A DNA stretch of 43,698 bases from Arenicellales bacterium (GTDB lineage: Bacteria > Pseudomonadota > Gammaproteobacteria > BMS3Bbin11). Numbering within the stretch: the first letter of the stretch is position 1; the number at the start of each line of letters is the position of its first letter. Positions 1-8,974 of this stretch are shown one piece after another. The notes under the pieces were generated by a model. The model saw only the letters and a list, made by a program, of their open reading frames with translations. It had not been told where the DNA came from and searched no databases. Location of the stretch: the NCBI GenBank assembly GCA_029287915.1, contig JARFQE010000091.1:1-43698 (forward strand), given 5' to 3'. A program made the position numbers and the translations under genes.

Positions 1-84
1 GTAGATGATATTGTGAATGATAAACTGGGAAAAATGGATCAGATCAGACAGCTTCTTGTTAGCGGTGAACTGCTTGTTTACTAA
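1..84 (+). CDS. C-terminal end of an unidentified gene (partial)
   Basis: Frame 1 is open from the window edge to a TAA at 82-84 and encodes 27 residues ending in LLVSGELLVY. The fragment is hydrophilic and looks helical, with alternating charged residues. It is too short to assign to a family, and I do not recognise it. It lies on the same strand as recQ, about 220 bases upstream. It could be a chance open frame, though its regular amino-acid composition makes a real gene end plausible. Confidence 0.4.
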   Translation, partial: VDDIVNDKLGKMDQIRQLLVSGELLVY

Positions 85-306
85 CAGGTTTTAAAGATCA
101 GGTATTGTTATCCGCGAGGTATGAAATTCGAATAAAATAACAAAGGTCTTTTCACCCCTGTCATTGTGACCGATAGCGTTGAAGCGAACAAGCTTCGATC
201 CATAGCGTTGGAATAGAGGGTTTTGCAAGCAATACATTTCAAAATAGGTAGTTTTTGTAAAAAACAGACTTGCAACCCTCATCGCCAAGCGGCATTCTCC
301 ACCGCC
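85..306. other. Gap upstream of recQ
   Basis: No supportable gene is seen in these 222 bases. A 65-codon open frame on the minus strand (91-288) has no recognisable protein features and no good ribosome binding site. The stretch presumably holds the recQ promoter. I did not find a convincing -35/-10 pair. Confidence 0.3.
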
Positions 307-2115
307 ATGAAAAGGGCTGTCGAGATTTTACGAAACATCTTTGGTTATAATGAATTCCGCCATAATCAGGCTGATATCATTCAAACTCTACTGGATGGCA
401 ATGATGTCCTGGCTTTGATGCCTACGGGTGGTGGTAAGTCACTGTGCTATCAGATCCCGGCAATCTGCCGATATGGCACAGGAATCATAATTTCACCGCT
501 GATTGCGCTGATGCAGGATCAGGTTGATGCACTGAAACAGCTGGGCATTTCGAGTGCCTTCATAAATTCAACACTTGATCGGGATAGCCAGAGAGAAATT
601 GAAAGGGCTTTGTTAGATGGCGAACTGGATCTACTGTACATCGCACCCGAACGCCTGCTCAACGAGTATACACTGAATCTGCTGGGGCGCTGCCATATCG
701 CGCTATTTGCCATTGATGAAGCCCACTGTGTGTCGCAATGGGGGCATGATTTTCGACCCGAATATCAACGATTGTCAATCCTGCATGAACGTTTTTGTGA
801 TGTGCCTCGTATCGCTCTCACTGCTACCGCTGATGTAGCGACACGTAGTGAAATTAAGAGCCAGCTTGATCTTCATCATGCCAGTACCTACATCAGCAGT
901 TTTGACCGTAAGAATATCCGTTACCAGATTGATGAAGGTCAGAATGGTTTGCATCGATTGTGGCGTTTTCTGCAGCAGGAGCATCCACATGATTCCGGCA
1001 TCGTCTATTGTCTATCGCGTAAAAAGGTCGAGAAAACAGCGGAGTGGCTGACGGCAAAGGGCCGCATTGCATTGCCTTATCATGCCGGCCTCAGTAATAG
1101 CACGCGTCAGCAGCATCATAACCGCTTTTTACGTGACGAAGAGGTGATTATCGTTGCTACAATTGCATTTGGTATGGGGATCGATAAGCCCGATGTACGC
1201 TTTGTTGCTCATCTCAGTCTGCCAAAGAGTATAGAAGCCTATTATCAGGAAACTGGTCGTGCTGGAAGAGATGGCCTGCCGGCTAATACCTGGATGAACT
1301 ATGGATTACAGGACGTTATCATGCTGCGGCAGATGGTGACTTCCAGTGAAGCGGCTGAAAATTACAAGCGTGTTTCAATCCACAAGCTGGAAGTGATGCT
1401 GGGATTGTGTGAATCAGGACAGTGCCGACGCCAGACCCTGCTTGCCTATTTTGGTGAAGTCCTGAATGAACCCTGTGGGAACTGTGATAATTGCCTGAGC
1501 CCACCAGAGCTTTGGAATGCCAGCGAGGCTGCACGCATGGCACTATCATGCGTCTATCGCTGTGGTCAGAAATTTGGTGTCAACTATCTGATTAAAGTGT
1601 TGCGTGGCAAGCATGATGACCGTATTCAGCACAATGGTCATGATCAGCAATCTACTTTTGGTATAGGAGCAAAAGACAGAGTTTCGCAGTGGCGAACTTT
1701 ATTTAGACAATTGATTGCGCTGGGGTATCTTGAGGTTGATCACGAAGGTTTTGGTGTATTACGTCTGACCGAGAAATGCCGGCCGCTGCTCCGTAATGAA
1801 AGCATACTGGAACTGCGTCGCCAACGAGAGCCGGATAAGGACAGCAAAAAGAGAGAAAGACGTCTGCCGATAGAAGTGCTGGATGAGGATAGACAGCTAT
1901 ATAATGACTTACGCGCGTTGCGCAAACAACTTGCTGAAATCCAGGGAGTACCTCCATATGTTATTTTTCATGACACGACACTGGCTGCCATTTCACAACT
2001 ACGTCCTGGTAATGTCGACTCCCTGCTGGAAGTCCCGGGCATTGGTCAACACAAACTGGATCACTATGGTGAAAAGGTGATTGAAGTAGTGCGCGCACAT
2101 ATAATGTCTTTGTAA
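307..2115 (+). CDS. recQ: ATP-dependent DNA helicase RecQ
   Basis: RecQ is a 3'-5' superfamily 2 helicase that acts in the cytoplasm on stalled forks and in RecF-pathway recombination. Numbered from the ATG at 307, the 602-residue product has Walker A PTGGGKS near residues 39-45, the DEAH box followed by the RecQ signature [13 protein letters not shown], and motif [13 protein letters not shown] four-cysteine zinc site lies at CESGQC...CGNCDNC. The winged helix and a C-terminal HRDC domain follow. E. coli RecQ is about 610 residues, so this is a full-length copy. The frame is open back to a TTG at 223, but those 28 extra residues do not look like RecQ, so the ATG is preferred. Neither start has a strong Shine-Dalgarno. 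The gene stands alone, about 100 bases before the polysaccharide cassette. Confidence 0.96.
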   Translation: MKRAVEILRNIFGYNEFRHNQADIIQTLLDGNDVLALMPTGGGKSLCYQIPAICRYGTGIIISPLIALMQDQVDALKQLGISSAFINSTLDRDSQREIERALLDGELDLLYIAPERLLNEYTLNLLGRCHIALFAIDEAHCVSQWGHDFRPEYQRLSILHERFCDVPRIALTATADVATRSEIKSQLDLHHASTYISSFDRKNIRYQIDEGQNGLHRLWRFLQQEHPHDSGIVYCLSRKKVEKTAEWLTAKGRIALPYHAGLSNSTRQQHHNRFLRDEEVIIVATIAFGMGIDKPDVRFVAHLSLPKSIEAYYQETGRAGRDGLPANTWMNYGLQDVIMLRQMVTSSEAAENYKRVSIHKLEVMLGLCESGQCRRQTLLAYFGEVLNEPCGNCDNCLSPPELWNASEAARMALSCVYRCGQKFGVNYLIKVLRGKHDDRIQHNGHDQQSTFGIGAKDRVSQWRTLFRQLIALGYLEVDHEGFGVLRLTEKCRPLLRNESILELRRQREPDKDSKKRERRLPIEVLDEDRQLYNDLRALRKQLAEIQGVPPYVIFHDTTLAAISQLRPGNVDSLLEVPGIGQHKLDHYGEKVIEVVRAHIMSL

Positions 2116-2215
2116 GGGTCTCTCCATCGTATACGGAATGTCTCAACAGGTATCCGCTATAGTCGTTCTTTATGTTATTGTTCTGCGATTCTAAATTATT
2201 ACACCGACAAGCAAT

Positions 2216-3577
2216 ATGAAATCAGTCAGTCAACGCCTGCTGCGCGGTGGCATTATCGCTGTTCTGGGCCGCACGTTTGTTGCTGTTGGTGTGGTTCTAG
2301 TAAATGCTCTCGTGGCACGCTTACTGTCGCCTGCGGAGACTGGATTGTTTCTACTGGCACTAAGCATTGTTACCGTAGGAGCAGTTATCGCAGACTTTGG
2401 ATTTGGTAAAACGTTGCTACGCGTTATCCCTGATGCTGTTATCAGTGGCGAACAGGCACGTGCAGTGTCCCATATTAAACATGTTTTCGCTGCAGTGTCT
2501 CTGACTGCTATGGCAACTACACTGGTTCTTGTCAGTCCTGCTGGAATCTGGCTTGCAGGAAAGCTTTCACATGGACATTTGCTTGCAGAACTTATGCCAC
2601 TGATAGCTTTGTGGCTAATAGTGACCGTCGTAACCAGCTTGCTGGCAGAAACCTGTCGTGGCTTCCATTATATTGCGGCGGCAATATTTTATGGCGGTGC
2701 CCTGACAGGTCTGGGCAATATTCTAATCGTTTCAATAACACTAACTACTGCCTGGTACGTTTCTGTCGCAATAACACTGAAACAACTGATCGTAATATTT
2801 ATCCTTGCAGGTCTGCTTCTGTCACTTCTGGCGACACTCAAGATTCGTCAACGATTACAAAATTGCTCTGAAGGGGAGAGCAATGGCTCAATAAAAACGC
2901 TCTTCATCATGGCCTGGCCTTTCTGGTTTTCAAGTATGGCTCTTATCCTGATGACTCATGCAGAAATCTGGATACTGGGTTATCTACGACCACCGGAGGA
3001 AGTTGCAGCGTTTGGTCTGGTTGCTAGAGTTGCACTGCTGGTCAGTTTTCCGCTGGTCATTGTTAATAGCGTACTGCCACCATTAATATCCGAGCTGTAC
3101 GCAAATGATGATATAAGGAAAATGGAGCGAATGCTGCAGGTTTCTGCAGGTTTAACTACGCTATGTTCGCTGGGTGTTTTTCTGGTCTTGCTGGTTCTTG
3201 GTGACTGGTTGCCGCAGTTCCTGTTTGGCGATATTTATTCTGGCAACTGGAAAGTCATGATGATACTGGCGGTCGGCTGGTTATTTCATGTTTGGGCCGG
3301 CTCAGGAGGATTTGTTCTTAACATGACTGATAATCAGAAAAGTGCAATGATTATCAATATTGCTGTAGGCGGACTTACAATACTTATGGGAGTCTGGCTG
3401 ACGGATCTGTATGGCGGGCTTGGTATGGCAATAGCATCATCGTCTGGCATTGTCCTGGTGAACATTCTTATGCTGCTAGTAATAAGATATAAACTTGGTA
3501 TTCATATCTATGCAGGACTCTCAGGTCTACGGGATATCAAGAGCGAAGTGACCAGGCGCATGCAGGCTCTGCAGTAG
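2216..3577 (+). CDS. Polysaccharide flippase, Wzx/MOP-type membrane protein
   Basis: This is a 453-residue integral membrane protein with hydrophobic helices along its whole length. The N-terminus (basic RLLRGG followed by a long hydrophobic stretch) and the alternating helix/short-loop pattern fit the Polysacc_synt/MATE-like (MOP) exporters. These flip undecaprenyl-linked oligosaccharides across the inner membrane. It is the first gene of a co-directional set with a sulfotransferase, two FkbM methyltransferases and a family 2 glycosyltransferase, which supports a role in surface-glycan export. The gap to the next gene is only 19 bases. No Wzy polymerase or initiating glycosyl-1-phosphate transferase is seen nearby, so the substrate must be completed elsewhere or the flippase serves another pathway. 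The family call is firm; the substrate is unknown. Confidence 0.85.
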   Translation: MKSVSQRLLRGGIIAVLGRTFVAVGVVLVNALVARLLSPAETGLFLLALSIVTVGAVIADFGFGKTLLRVIPDAVISGEQARAVSHIKHVFAAVSLTAMATTLVLVSPAGIWLAGKLSHGHLLAELMPLIALWLIVTVVTSLLAETCRGFHYIAAAIFYGGALTGLGNILIVSITLTTAWYVSVAITLKQLIVIFILAGLLLSLLATLKIRQRLQNCSEGESNGSIKTLFIMAWPFWFSSMALILMTHAEIWILGYLRPPEEVAAFGLVARVALLVSFPLVIVNSVLPPLISELYANDDIRKMERMLQVSAGLTTLCSLGVFLVLLVLGDWLPQFLFGDIYSGNWKVMMILAVGWLFHVWAGSGGFVLNMTDNQKSAMIINIAVGGLTILMGVWLTDLYGGLGMAIASSSGIVLVNILMLLVIRYKLGIHIYAGLSGLRDIKSEVTRRMQALQ

Positions 3578-3596
3578 AACATGACAGATTAGGGTT

Positions 3597-4313
3597 ATGA
3601 AAAATTTTGTAAGATGGCTCAGAAACAGGCGTTTTCGGGTCAGACAGTTTACTGCCAGATATCCGTGGATGTTTTTTAGCCTCTACAAGTTAAGTTCGTA
3701 TAACAGAAAACTGATGGTTACCCGTCGTACACGGATCACCATAGAGGGTTATCCGCGTTCTGCAAATACTTATGCAGTCTATGCCTTCAAGCATGTTAAT
3801 GAAATTCAGTGGAATGAGGTGGGTCATCATTTGCATGTTCAGGCACAGATCATTCGTTCTGTAAAATATCAGATACCGGTTATTCTGTTAATACGCCACC
3901 CATTAGAGGCTGTTCGTTCCCTCGTTGTCAGGCATGACTTTATCCCGGTTGCTGATGCGCTAGAGGATTACACACGTTTTTATTCTGATCTGTACAAATT
4001 AAGAGACAGCTTTGTTGTTGCAAATTTTGACGATGTCACTGAGCACTTTGGTAAGATTATTGAGCGGGTAAATAAACGCTTCAGCACCAAATTTAATCTG
4101 TTCCCGGATCATGATGAGCAGGCGAAAGCTGCTGTATTTGATGAAATTGATAGACGAAACAGGAGTCTGGACAATGGGAAGGTGACCCACCTTTATCGCC
4201 CTGATAAGAATAAAGATAATATGAAGGATGCAGTTGAATTACAGGAGGATAATGAGCTCTATCTAAATGCACTTGGTATTTATAAAAAATATATACTGCT
4301 TGCCGAAAAGTAA
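3597..4313 (+). CDS. Sulfotransferase-domain protein (PAPS-dependent)
   Basis: The 238-residue product has the two hallmarks of the PAPS-binding sulfotransferase fold. A 5'-phosphosulfate loop, GYPRSANTY, lies at residues 51-59, and a 3'-phosphate motif, RHPLEAVRS, at about 100-108. Between them is HH (about 77-78), where family members carry catalytic or substrate-contacting residues; that assignment is inference. Such enzymes transfer sulfate from PAPS to hydroxyl or amino groups of glycans or small molecules. Its place between a flippase and a FkbM methyltransferase suggests sulfation of a surface saccharide. The 3' part is strikingly AT-rich: I count 38 G+C in 120 bases over 4201-4320, against 33 in 60 in a gatB stretch at 21421-21480. 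This is consistent with horizontal acquisition of the cassette. Confidence 0.78.
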   Translation: MKNFVRWLRNRRFRVRQFTARYPWMFFSLYKLSSYNRKLMVTRRTRITIEGYPRSANTYAVYAFKHVNEIQWNEVGHHLHVQAQIIRSVKYQIPVILLIRHPLEAVRSLVVRHDFIPVADALEDYTRFYSDLYKLRDSFVVANFDDVTEHFGKIIERVNKRFSTKFNLFPDHDEQAKAAVFDEIDRRNRSLDNGKVTHLYRPDKNKDNMKDAVELQEDNELYLNALGIYKKYILLAEK

Positions 4314-4343
4314 GCCTGTTGCAGACCATGACAATAAAGATTT

Positions 4344-5159
4344 ATGAGTAGAAAGATACATAAGTTTGAAAACGGTGTCTGTGTCTATGACGACCATCTG
4401 ATGCCGGCACAGCGCCAGCGCTACAAGACTAGAAATGTTCATGAAGCTGATGAAGAAGACCTGTTTATAGAGATAGTAACTTCACTGCCCGAACATTCAT
4501 GCTTCGTCAATATTGGTACTGCCATCGGTTACTATGTGATACTGGCTAAGAAACTATCACCAAAACTACGTATCCATGCAGTGGAACCTCTGGAATTATT
4601 TCGAAACTACTTAAACGAAAATATTCTGCTTAATAATCTAAAAGCACAGGATTTCGTTATTCATAAATACGCTGTTGGTGCTACCGAAGGCCGTGCCGGT
4701 TTTCTTGAAAAAGGTTATGAGAGCCAATTGCTGGTAAATAAGGAAGGTTTTGGAATGCTCCATCTGTTTATATTGCAGCTGAAGAACCTGACAAAAGGGC
4801 TACTTGGTAGCATTGGTGTAAAGCGATATGCAGCAGGTGCCGGCAGGAAATCAGATATTGATACAGTCTCGCTGGAAACGCTGGTGAATCAGGTCGGCCG
4901 GCAAATCGATTTGTTATCAATGGATGTGCAGGGGCTGGAGCTAGATATTCTATCAGGAGGTCAGGCTGTTCTTGAATCGGGAAAAGTGAAGACGTTTATT
5001 ATCGGCACACATGGAAAGGTGATTCATCAGCAATGTATAAATATGTTAACAAGTAACGACTATTCAATTGAATACGAAAAGGAAGATACACGGCACCAGC
5101 CAGACGGTATTATTATCGCGAGCAAGGGTGTTCAGCGGCTTGCCTCACAGGCTGGCTGA
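4344..5159 (+). CDS. FkbM family methyltransferase (first copy)
   Basis: The 271-residue product has the FkbM-type Rossmann fold. The SAM-binding motif I is CFVNIGTAIGYY (about 53-64), with Asn where most family members have Asp. An acidic ribose-binding AVEP follows at about 79-82. The family's C-terminal LLSMDVQGLELDIL block lies at about 190-203, where the Asp and Glu are typical conserved residues. FkbM enzymes O-methylate sugars or polyketides. In this cassette a glycan is the likely acceptor. The gene starts 31 bases after the sulfotransferase and ends 6 bases before the glycosyltransferase, so the set is probably cotranscribed. A second FkbM gene lies at 5958-6737, and the two differ enough that a recent duplication is unlikely. 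Confidence 0.83.
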   Translation: MSRKIHKFENGVCVYDDHLMPAQRQRYKTRNVHEADEEDLFIEIVTSLPEHSCFVNIGTAIGYYVILAKKLSPKLRIHAVEPLELFRNYLNENILLNNLKAQDFVIHKYAVGATEGRAGFLEKGYESQLLVNKEGFGMLHLFILQLKNLTKGLLGSIGVKRYAAGAGRKSDIDTVSLETLVNQVGRQIDLLSMDVQGLELDILSGGQAVLESGKVKTFIIGTHGKVIHQQCINMLTSNDYSIEYEKEDTRHQPDGIIIASKGVQRLASQAG

Positions 5160-5164
5160 TAGTT

Positions 5165-5920
5165 ATGAAAGTCTCAGTCATAACCGTTGTCTATAATGCT
5201 GCTGATACCATAGAAGATACGATAAAATCAGTCATTGAACAGGATTATGACAATATAGAGTATATAGTAATCGATGGTGGCTCGACAGATGGCACGCTGG
5301 ATGTTGTAAACAGATATCGAGAGCACCTGTCAGCAGTCGTGTCTGAACCGGACGATGGTATCTATGATGCGATGAACAAGGGTATAGATATCGCAACTGG
5401 TGATGTTGTCGGTACACTCAATGCGGATGACTGGTACGTGGATAACGGTGTCATAAGCAAAGTTGTTAGTGCTTTCAATGAAGACAATAAACTTGATGCA
5501 GTGTATGGCGATATCGTCTTTGTGACAAGGGAAAAACCTTACAGGATTGTTCGCTACTGGGAATCCCGATCCTATCATGATGGGATGTTTAACAAAGGAT
5601 GGATGCCGCCTCACCCAACTTTTTTCGTAAAGCGGGAAATATATCTCCGCTATGGCATGTATGATGTTGATCTGAAAATACAGTCAGATTTTGATTTGAC
5701 GATGCGTTTTCTGGCAGTGAACAGGATTAGAACTCAGTATCTGCCAGGAGTTATGGTGAACATGCGTATGGGAGGTGTGACAAGTAATAATCTCAGTAAT
5801 GTGATTAAAGGTAATCTTGAGGCATACAGGGCCTGCAGAAAAAATGGTCTCGCTGTAACTCCAGTTTTTATGGTGAGAAAGGTATTGTCGCGCATACCTC
5901 AATTCTTCCGCAAACCGTGA
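5165..5920 (+). CDS. Family 2 glycosyltransferase
   Basis: This is a GT-A fold, inverting glycosyltransferase of 251 residues. The N-terminus MKVSVITVVYNAADTI is the classic nucleotide-binding strand. DGGSTDGT lies at about 37-44 and the metal-binding DXD equivalent NADDW at about 87-91. The acceptor-side segment MPPHPTFF (about 147-154), followed by a YDVDLKIQSDFDL stretch, resembles WcaE-like transferases that add a sugar to a lipid-linked glycan. It has no membrane helices, so it probably acts at the cytoplasmic face of the inner membrane. It sits between two FkbM methyltransferases in the polysaccharide cassette. The donor sugar and linkage cannot be read from the sequence. Confidence 0.9.
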   Translation: MKVSVITVVYNAADTIEDTIKSVIEQDYDNIEYIVIDGGSTDGTLDVVNRYREHLSAVVSEPDDGIYDAMNKGIDIATGDVVGTLNADDWYVDNGVISKVVSAFNEDNKLDAVYGDIVFVTREKPYRIVRYWESRSYHDGMFNKGWMPPHPTFFVKREIYLRYGMYDVDLKIQSDFDLTMRFLAVNRIRTQYLPGVMVNMRMGGVTSNNLSNVIKGNLEAYRACRKNGLAVTPVFMVRKVLSRIPQFFRKP

Positions 5921-5957
5921 ATTTCGAATTGATTGGAAGTAACGCCTGGATCGGGAT

Positions 5958-6737
5958 ATGAAATCATTGATTAAAACCTTGCTGGCCTCTATTGGACTCG
6001 AACTGCGAAGAACCCGGCCCACGATAGGAACATTTCCTCTGGACCCGTACTTTGCACAGAAAGAGTTTATCGAAAAGCTGGGCGTAAGTGATCCGGTTAT
6101 TTTTGATATTGGTGCCCATATGGGAGAGACTGTGAATCGTTATAAAGGCCTGTTCAAGGATTCAAGTGTCTACTGTTTCGAACCTTTCCCTGATAATGTG
6201 AGGTTTCTCCGGTCAAGGTATTCCTCCGACCCGACAATACATGTTTTTGATCAGGCAGTTTCAGATAGCTGTGGGATGAAAACCTTTTACGTAAATGAAA
6301 ACGATGCGACAAATTCATTGCTACCTCGGGATAAATCTGGCCGCAGGTATTACAGTAAAGCCGCCGCTGCGAAAACGCAACTGGATATAGAGACGATTAC
6401 CATAGATGAGGTAATGAAACAGCATGGCATTGAAAGCGTTGATATACTGAAACTTGATATTCAGGGCGGCGAACTGATGGCATTACAGGGTGCTGAAAAG
6501 GCTCTGCATCAACAGAGAATATCAATTCTCTATAGCGAAGCCCTGTTTGTTCCACACTATGAAAATAATCCTTTATTACGTGATTTATGGAATTATCTGC
6601 AGCAATTTGGGTACACTATATTCAATATCTACGATCTGTACCGAGCGGCAAATGGACAACTGCGTTTTGCCGATGTGATATTTGTCAGTAAACAGGTTCG
6701 AAGTAATGTCCTGGACCGCTATAAAGCGGAACCATGA
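5958..6737 (+). CDS. FkbM family methyltransferase (second copy)
   Basis: The 259-residue product has a canonical motif I, FDIGAHMGE (about 49-57), an acidic CFEPFP (about 73-78), and the FkbM C-terminal block VDILKLDIQGGELMAL (about 161-176). It is the last gene of the polysaccharide cassette. The 37-base gap from the glycosyltransferase is the widest inside the set. Like the first copy, it should transfer a methyl group from SAM to a sugar hydroxyl. Two methyltransferases and a sulfotransferase around one glycosyltransferase suggest a heavily capped or decorated saccharide. No terminator was recognised in the 129 bases before rsd. Confidence 0.86.
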   Translation: MKSLIKTLLASIGLELRRTRPTIGTFPLDPYFAQKEFIEKLGVSDPVIFDIGAHMGETVNRYKGLFKDSSVYCFEPFPDNVRFLRSRYSSDPTIHVFDQAVSDSCGMKTFYVNENDATNSLLPRDKSGRRYYSKAAAAKTQLDIETITIDEVMKQHGIESVDILKLDIQGGELMALQGAEKALHQQRISILYSEALFVPHYENNPLLRDLWNYLQQFGYTIFNIYDLYRAANGQLRFADVIFVSKQVRSNVLDRYKAEP

Positions 6738-6866
6738 TCATTCTGATGTTTCACCAGTAAGTCCCGGGTGACTGGCTGAGGTGACACGAAATTTTACGCT
6801 GAATGCTATTAGTGCGATGATGTAAAAGATAATAAAAACTTGGAGAAAACTTGCAGGTGATAAAAG

Positions 6867-7301
6867 ATGGCTAAATCTGTGAATAAAAGGGAATATACCA
6901 GAGAGCAAATATTAAAACTGGTTGCTGAGAGACAGGAAATGCTGGTGCTGTTCTGTCAGTTGGCAGGGCTTGATCCATATAATACAAATGAGCCTGTTGA
7001 TTTGAAACTGAAAGCCTTTTGCCAGAAGATGATCGATTATATAGCTGCCGGGCATTTTGCTATTTATGATCGTCTATCAAATGGTGGTGAACGGCGTCAA
7101 CAGGTACTGGAAGTAGCGGCACACGTATATTCCTGCATAGAAGATACAACTGATGTCGCCCTCGCCTTTAATGACAAGTACGATGAACATGATCATGTCA
7201 TCGATTACAGTAACCTTACGAATGATCTTGCCATGCTCGGTGAGGTAATGAGTAATCGTGCAGATTACGAAGACCGACTGATAGATGCATTAGTTTCTTG
7301 A
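6867..7301 (+). CDS. rsd: Rsd/AlgQ-family anti-sigma-70 regulator
   Basis: The 144-residue, all-helical product matches the Rsd/AlgQ family. The recognisable blocks are ERQEMLVLFCQLAGLDP (about 21-37) and FCQKMIDYIAAGHFAIYDRL (about 51-70). The latter is the family signature found in E. coli Rsd and Pseudomonas AlgQ. Rsd binds region 4 of the housekeeping sigma factor RpoD and shifts RNA polymerase toward alternative sigma factors. In Pseudomonas AlgQ also affects alginate and siderophore genes. A GAGAAAACT stretch lies some 17 bases upstream of the start, rather far for a ribosome site. The stop codon overlaps the TTG start of the next gene, so anti-sigma factor and glycosyltransferase are probably translationally coupled. 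Length is slightly below that of E. coli Rsd (158). Confidence 0.85.
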   Translation: MAKSVNKREYTREQILKLVAERQEMLVLFCQLAGLDPYNTNEPVDLKLKAFCQKMIDYIAAGHFAIYDRLSNGGERRQQVLEVAAHVYSCIEDTTDVALAFNDKYDEHDHVIDYSNLTNDLAMLGEVMSNRADYEDRLIDALVS

Positions 7302-8974
7302 CACTCCCCAGACCATTCATACTTGCGCTAATTCTATTCCTACTGGCAGTTGCAGTTCTTTTACCGGGAATTTCTGACGTTACAGGAATAACCGGTAAAG
7401 ACGAGTATTTGCTTGGCCTGCGCACACCTATGCATATGATTGAGGGCGGGCATGGCTGGTTGCCCTGGCTGGATGGTGAACCACGGCTGAAAAAACCTCC
7501 TCTAATTTACTGGTTGGGCAAGATTTCATATGAAACCTTTGGCGTTTCTCTGTTCTCCGGACGTATCATCGGTGTATTTTTCGCTGCATTATTTTCAGTG
7601 GCCTGCAGCCTGATAGCGTGGTGTTTATTCAGAGACAGGAAAGCAATGCTTTTTGCAGGACTCATAGTGCTTGGAAGTATTGGAATCATGATTGATGGCC
7701 GTCGCCTGATGCTTGATATTCCCGTCGCTGCATTATCGGCACTGGCTGTGCTGTTTCTGCTGAACTGGCTAAAAAGCGAAAGTACTATCTATATCATCGG
7801 ATCAGGGCTTTCACTCGGTCTTGCTTTTTTGGTCAAGGGGCCGGTGGCATTTTTCTTTTATTTTTCGGCAATGCTGGCTTTATTAATCGCCGCTCCAGGT
7901 ATACATGCATTTTTCAGGCGATCGTGGCATGCGGGTCTGACAGGTTTACTAGCATTTCTCCTGTTAGTCGTGCCCTGGTTTGTCTTTATCTATTTACAGT
8001 ATCCTGATCTACTCGCGAAAACTTTTTCATCCGAAGTGGCTGAGCGGGAACTGTTCAATTTCTCACTTAGTCCAATATTCAGTTTGCTTGTATTGGCATT
8101 GCCGTGGTCTCCTGCGGGCCTGGCGTTTATGTTACGTAAGCAAACACAGCCATTAACAACTGATCACAAAATCAGTCAGGTCATCAGCACGAAAAAGTTT
8201 CTTGTCATCTGGCTGATCGTAGCGATTCTGCCATTTTTCTTTTTTAAAAGTTTCAGTCGCTACCTTTATGGCTGCATGATCCCTTTATCATTGCTGGTGA
8301 CTATGCTGATCCTTGAAAAAGACAGGCTCGCCGAGTATCGAATCTGGTTAAAGACTGGTGCGGCACTGTCGTTGCTAATAGGTGGCCTGCTATGTTTTTT
8401 TCTGATCTGGTTCAGAGGCTGGCAAGCGATACTTATTGTTCCTCTATTTTTTATGTTTGTATTTGGTTTCAGCTGGTGGCGAGCAAAGGATCTTTTGCAA
8501 ATGGCTGTTATATCAATTGTTTACTGGCTAGGTATCATCAGCATGATTTATCCAGCATTGGGGATTAACAGAATACCTGATGGTGTGGTAGAGAAAGTCA
8601 AGGGCGAGTATGTGGTGCTGTTTGCCGGTCCGCAGCCTGCCATGCTGCCAATCGTAGCCGGGGTCGGTATGCGAGATACATCACGCCTGTGGACATTGCC
8701 ACAGGAGAAACGTGATAGCTGTAAAGGTATCCTGATTTTTAGCCCGGTCAAACACTTTATTACAGCCAGAATGCAGCTGGATAAATTAAACCATAGCTGG
8801 TCAGAACTTGGCCGTTATCGTGTTTTATCTTCAAGGGGTTCATGGTTGAACATTGCACATGAAGATGCCAGTTCAGATGACTGGAAACAGGCTTTCATGG
8901 AACGAGATCTTGATTTACTGGGCACAGAGCTCATTCTTGTTCGGTCAACGGCAAAGCAATGCATAGCACAATGA
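7298..8974 (+). CDS. ArnT-like glycosyltransferase family 39 protein
   Basis: This is a 558-residue polytopic inner-membrane protein of the GT39/GT83 type, which uses polyprenyl-phosphate sugars as donors in the periplasm. The first periplasmic loop carries an acidic GKDEYLLG (about 33-40), the catalytic acidic position in ArnT/PMT enzymes. It is followed by KKPPLIYWLG (about 65-74), the well-known ArnT loop motif. About a dozen hydrophobic helices follow, then a roughly 120-residue soluble C-terminal domain. The start is a TTG overlapping the rsd stop (TTGA). It is preferred because the next in-frame Met would remove the first helix and the catalytic loop. The gene overlaps the sialidase-like gene at ATGA. 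The target could be lipid A, a glycan or a protein; the sequence does not say. Confidence 0.84.
   Translation: MTLPRPFILALILFLLAVAVLLPGISDVTGITGKDEYLLGLRTPMHMIEGGHGWLPWLDGEPRLKKPPLIYWLGKISYETFGVSLFSGRIIGVFFAALFSVACSLIAWCLFRDRKAMLFAGLIVLGSIGIMIDGRRLMLDIPVAALSALAVLFLLNWLKSESTIYIIGSGLSLGLAFLVKGPVAFFFYFSAMLALLIAAPGIHAFFRRSWHAGLTGLLAFLLLVVPWFVFIYLQYPDLLAKTFSSEVAERELFNFSLSPIFSLLVLALPWSPAGLAFMLRKQTQPLTTDHKISQVISTKKFLVIWLIVAILPFFFFKSFSRYLYGCMIPLSLLVTMLILEKDRLAEYRIWLKTGAALSLLIGGLLCFFLIWFRGWQAILIVPLFFMFVFGFSWWRAKDLLQMAVISIVYWLGIISMIYPALGINRIPDGVVEKVKGEYVVLFAGPQPAMLPIVAGVGMRDTSRLWTLPQEKRDSCKGILIFSPVKHFITARMQLDKLNHSWSELGRYRVLSSRGSWLNIAHEDASSDDWKQAFMERDLDLLGTELILVRSTAKQCIAQ

Noticed and set aside
91-288. 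65-codon minus-strand open frame before recQ
   Set aside because: No family resemblance, no ribosome site and no partner genes; most likely a chance frame in the gap.
1985-2115. Possible recQ downstream terminator
   Set aside because: I looked for a GC-rich hairpin with a T-tract after the recQ stop at 2113-2115 and in the following 100 bases and found none convincing.
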